From contig JAKBAF010000068.1 in assembly GCA_021809305.1 (NCBI GenBank), positions 1 through 7,105 on the forward strand: a stretch of DNA of 7,105 bases, given 5' to 3'. Within the stretch, counting starts at the first letter, position 1, and the number at the start of each line of letters is the position of its first letter. Origin of the DNA: a bacterium. Lineage in GTDB: Bacteria > Chlamydiota > Chlamydiia > Chlamydiales > JAFEGQ01. Position numbers and translations under genes: made by a program. The notes below the pieces were generated by a model. That model ran no database searches and was not told the DNA's origin. It worked only from the letters and a program-made list of their open reading frames with translations. Shown in pieces: positions 5,901 through 7,105 of this stretch.

Positions 5901-7105
5901 ATCGCTTTTTCGATAAGCTGGATTACTATCTGCCGACTTAGATCAAGGGTGGGTGCGGGGTAGGTGGCCATCCATTCGAGAGTGATCCGGCTCTCTTTGG
6001 GGCTAAGGGCGGGAAGCTGGACCAGCGCCGATAGGAGTCCTACTACATCCTTTCCTTCAAAGGGGAGCTGAAGCAGGAGCCCCTTACCAAGGAGCAAGTG
6101 GAGGGCACTCTTTTTGGTGCTTCCCTGACCCTCAAGAGCAACGGCTTGCGAGATTAGATCTACTACTTTTAAAGAGACGGCTGGAAGCTCAATTAGTGGA
6201 AGTAGAAAATCGTAATTTAAGAGAACTTGGTTGCTGCTAGCAAGAAGGCCCTCTGTTTCGCACGCACTAGCCAGCGCCTCCATGCGGCCGCCTACCCCTC
6301 CCACCCAAGAGATGAGCAAGGGATAGATAATTCCTTGCTCTCCATACTTTCGTGCAAGATGGAGGATGAGGATGAGCTCCTCCGGACCTAGCTCTGCTTC
6401 GGAGGCGATCAACCTCTTTGTCAATCGGGTAAGTGGCAGTTTAAGATTAAGGGGAGAGAGGGCGTTTGCGAGGGCAAGAAGCTCTGATGGCGCTAGATGC
6501 TCTGAGAGCGCAATCAGCAGCTGATCAAGTCCTGGCTCGTTTGAATCGATCCCAATCTCGTTAAGAGAGGCGATCTCGGATTTGATCAGCCGCGAAATTG
6601 CCGCAGTCATCACTCGAGACAATACCTGCGCGTCTCTTTTGTGAAGGTGCCGCTCGCCCCTCAACACAAGGAGCTGCCAGAGCGCCTGATCGGAGAGCCC
6701 CCTTGGCAATCTGAGCGCAAGGCCCTCTATGAGGGCCTCTACCATCCTCTCCTGTCTATCATACGGCCGCACTTGGAAGAGAAAGCCCCGCTCAAGAAGG
6801 AGGTGGCAAGCGGCGTCGAACTCATCTCCAAGAGCGCTTCTTGCGCCACGTGGAAGATCCTTCTCTGCAAGCTCTGTAATTAGGGCGCTTGGGATAAGGG
6901 GCTCATCTGATTCGGAGGAGGTGGTCGAAAAGTGCCAAGAGAGGAACCCTCCTAAAAGGGAGAGCGTCTTGGAGTCCTCTAGGTAGTGGAGATCCCTTAG
7001 GTAATCAAGATAGATTTCGCGTATAGCTGGCTCGCTACAGAGCTCCTTAATCTTAGCCTGCGTCTTGAGCTGATACTCTTTGAGCGGCCCATGAGCGAGC
7101 CCGCA
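2969..7105 (-). CDS. Giant all-helical protein of unknown function, 5'-truncated by window edge
   Basis: I do not recognise this gene. A GTG at 6772 could be taken as its start, but the frame continues without a stop for another 111 codons to the right edge, with normal-looking protein (for example IREIYLDYLRDLHYLEDSK). At least 1378 residues are therefore visible and the true start lies outside. Numbering from the first complete codon at 7105, the protein is a near-continuous series of amphipathic, Leu/Ala-rich helices. Some segments recall TPR-, PPR- or HEAT-like helical hairpins, such as NRWLEAM (561-567) and HDMALPLVRVIREV (about 1288-1301). I see no clear membrane span, catalytic motif or nucleotide-binding loop. 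A basic, proline-flanked linker (KTRAKSRVKKQ, 732-742) divides it into two long helical regions. The last 28 residues are a polar tail ending SSSPEKKKGK. It stops 86 bp before the F-box gene on the same strand. A scaffold or effector alpha-solenoid is the plain reading, without proof. Confidence 0.85.
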   Translation of the reverse strand, partial: CGLAHGPLKEYQLKTQAKIKELCSEPAIREIYLDYLRDLHYLEDSKTLSLLGGFLSWHFSTTSSESDEPLIPSALITELAEKDLPRGARSALGDEFDAACHLLLERGFLFQVRPYDRQERMVEALIEGLALRLPRGLSDQALWQLLVLRGERHLHKRDAQVLSRVMTAAISRLIKSEIASLNEIGIDSNEPGLDQLLIALSEHLAPSELLALANALSPLNLKLPLTRLTKRLIASEAELGPEELILILHLARKYGEQGIIYPLLISWVGGVGGRMEALASACETEGLLASSNQVLLNYDFLLPLIELPAVSLKVVDLISQAVALEGQGSTKKSALHLLLGKGLLLQLPFEGKDVVGLLSALVQLPALSPKESRITLEWMATYPAPTLDLSRQIVIQLIEKAIKALDREPLAPALTKKLQLWLPALLSHFAKKARSAEPLIALQALADEKGLIDSALNEGRQAEFDLFITSCHKVSVKAKGEILNKLSLINEHLTTLSKLERDRVAAALWSLVSKGAKAGIFTLLPIIKKLINAHPWLKESPFAQGAIEPLRALFLLFLNKNRWLEAMSLPFILKSESEPPQSSPWEDDPAAWKEPLTQHALLLLARVQVADFRELWSHAYLILGLDFFDRLPDPIVLIPDLLDLPTLDRIKNGKAKDATSLFTGLTHALSAPHLTPLFKKSHFSIDEINGYSRLMTGLMLLHEERSTLPPSVIRGRRNLLLSLLSHTPPQPKTRAKSRVKKQATPRPYLHLLPQEKRESFHSFNALTCVWSVEIDELQLGHKSILELVTTSSEMQKFLPNLLSTLYAEVFNRIKKVESDENELAYIKLLEAMADGETSSNALKPLVSSKICPALLRIRALTQARGYLKRGLKEEGKWLKRASALVPSLAAESFRHEGESGLCKAISLLLNDVTCHPTLEHVKMAGETLGIACATKDFQGSKLAPSFITLFQFIKKTAESGADRTACYTFLVDMMAFALTLPLDKEDQKIWLKATIEFAATVPSYDNMARCLRFVIAPEIPISIAYRRDSLHQLLKGPLREPSSLRLYALSHLLFLSLKGKTPNFDLIDLLSQDEKRLCQSASAFLCSLLPKLKVSFECFLEKVGEIEAGPSDNDELTLLGCGFMEAFFRRILCVYLSGKGKEAAIQREELQRGLYQSLHDDPLYGSYLNSAQKGSLGSWIDRSITCSLASLRALAEDPASLDVAITTFGAMMKRGGASGLPVEEYVLFSAIMRRLPLQKRGWQLTHLSLLKEIFSFIFQGTFYNTFLSDLISTVGDSLVALSYRRQHHDMALPLVRVIREVADSKITQIIIDRWFLALTALNKKDKESLPAELMLGIVAEFREFISDATWDHPDLSPPSPRVAGTKHNSSSPEKKKGK

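Noticed and set aside
5511..5963. 150-residue plus-strand open frame inside the giant gene
   Set aside because: It is antisense to strong coding sequence, rich in Arg/Ser in the way shadow frames of Leu/Ala/Glu-rich genes are, and resembles no known protein.
6770..6772. GTG as the start codon of the giant helical gene
   Set aside because: The frame is open for 111 further codons to the right edge with protein-like sequence, and no well-placed AGGA-type site lies upstream of the GTG.

Overview
The window holds three protein genes that fill almost all of it, and no RNA gene, insertion sequence, CRISPR array or housekeeping gene that I can recognise. Two of the three carry recognisable eukaryotic-type ubiquitin-ligase adaptor domains: a BTB/POZ-like fold in the left gene and an F-box in the middle gene. 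Bacteria with such proteins are mostly intracellular bacteria of protists and animals. Environmental Chlamydiae (Parachlamydia/Simkania/Waddlia-type), which are known for expanded BTB-box and F-box families, are my best guess. Legionellales, Dependentiae or other amoeba symbionts remain possible. GC content looks close to one half by eye, so taxonomy cannot be settled from this window.

Layout. (1) Positions 2-1222, plus strand: the 3' part of a gene whose frame is open to the left edge. It has a BTB-like domain with an insertion of about 50-60 residues and a helical C-terminus. (2) Positions 1223-1277: a short convergent spacer with two weak hairpins. (3) Positions 1278-2882, minus strand: a complete 534-residue protein with an N-terminal pair of hydrophobic segments, an F-box, and a long beta-rich C-terminal half that looks WD/propeller-like. 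It starts with GTG behind a good Shine-Dalgarno sequence. (4) Positions 2883-2968: a compact 86-bp spacer with a hairpin just after the upstream stop, a near-consensus sigma70-type promoter (TTGATT, 17 nt, TATAAT) and the ribosome binding site. (5) Positions 2969-7105, minus strand: at least 1378 residues of a giant, almost wholly helical protein that I do not recognise. Its frame is open to the right edge, so its true start is outside the window.

Working model (inference). The BTB and F-box proteins would be effectors that enter the host cytosol or sit on the vacuole membrane and recruit host cullin-3 or Skp1-cullin-1 ubiquitin ligases to chosen targets. The N-terminal hydrophobic hairpin of the F-box protein resembles the bilobed hydrophobic domain of chlamydial inclusion-membrane (Inc) proteins. 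The giant helical protein upstream may be another host-interaction protein, but nothing in its sequence proves this.
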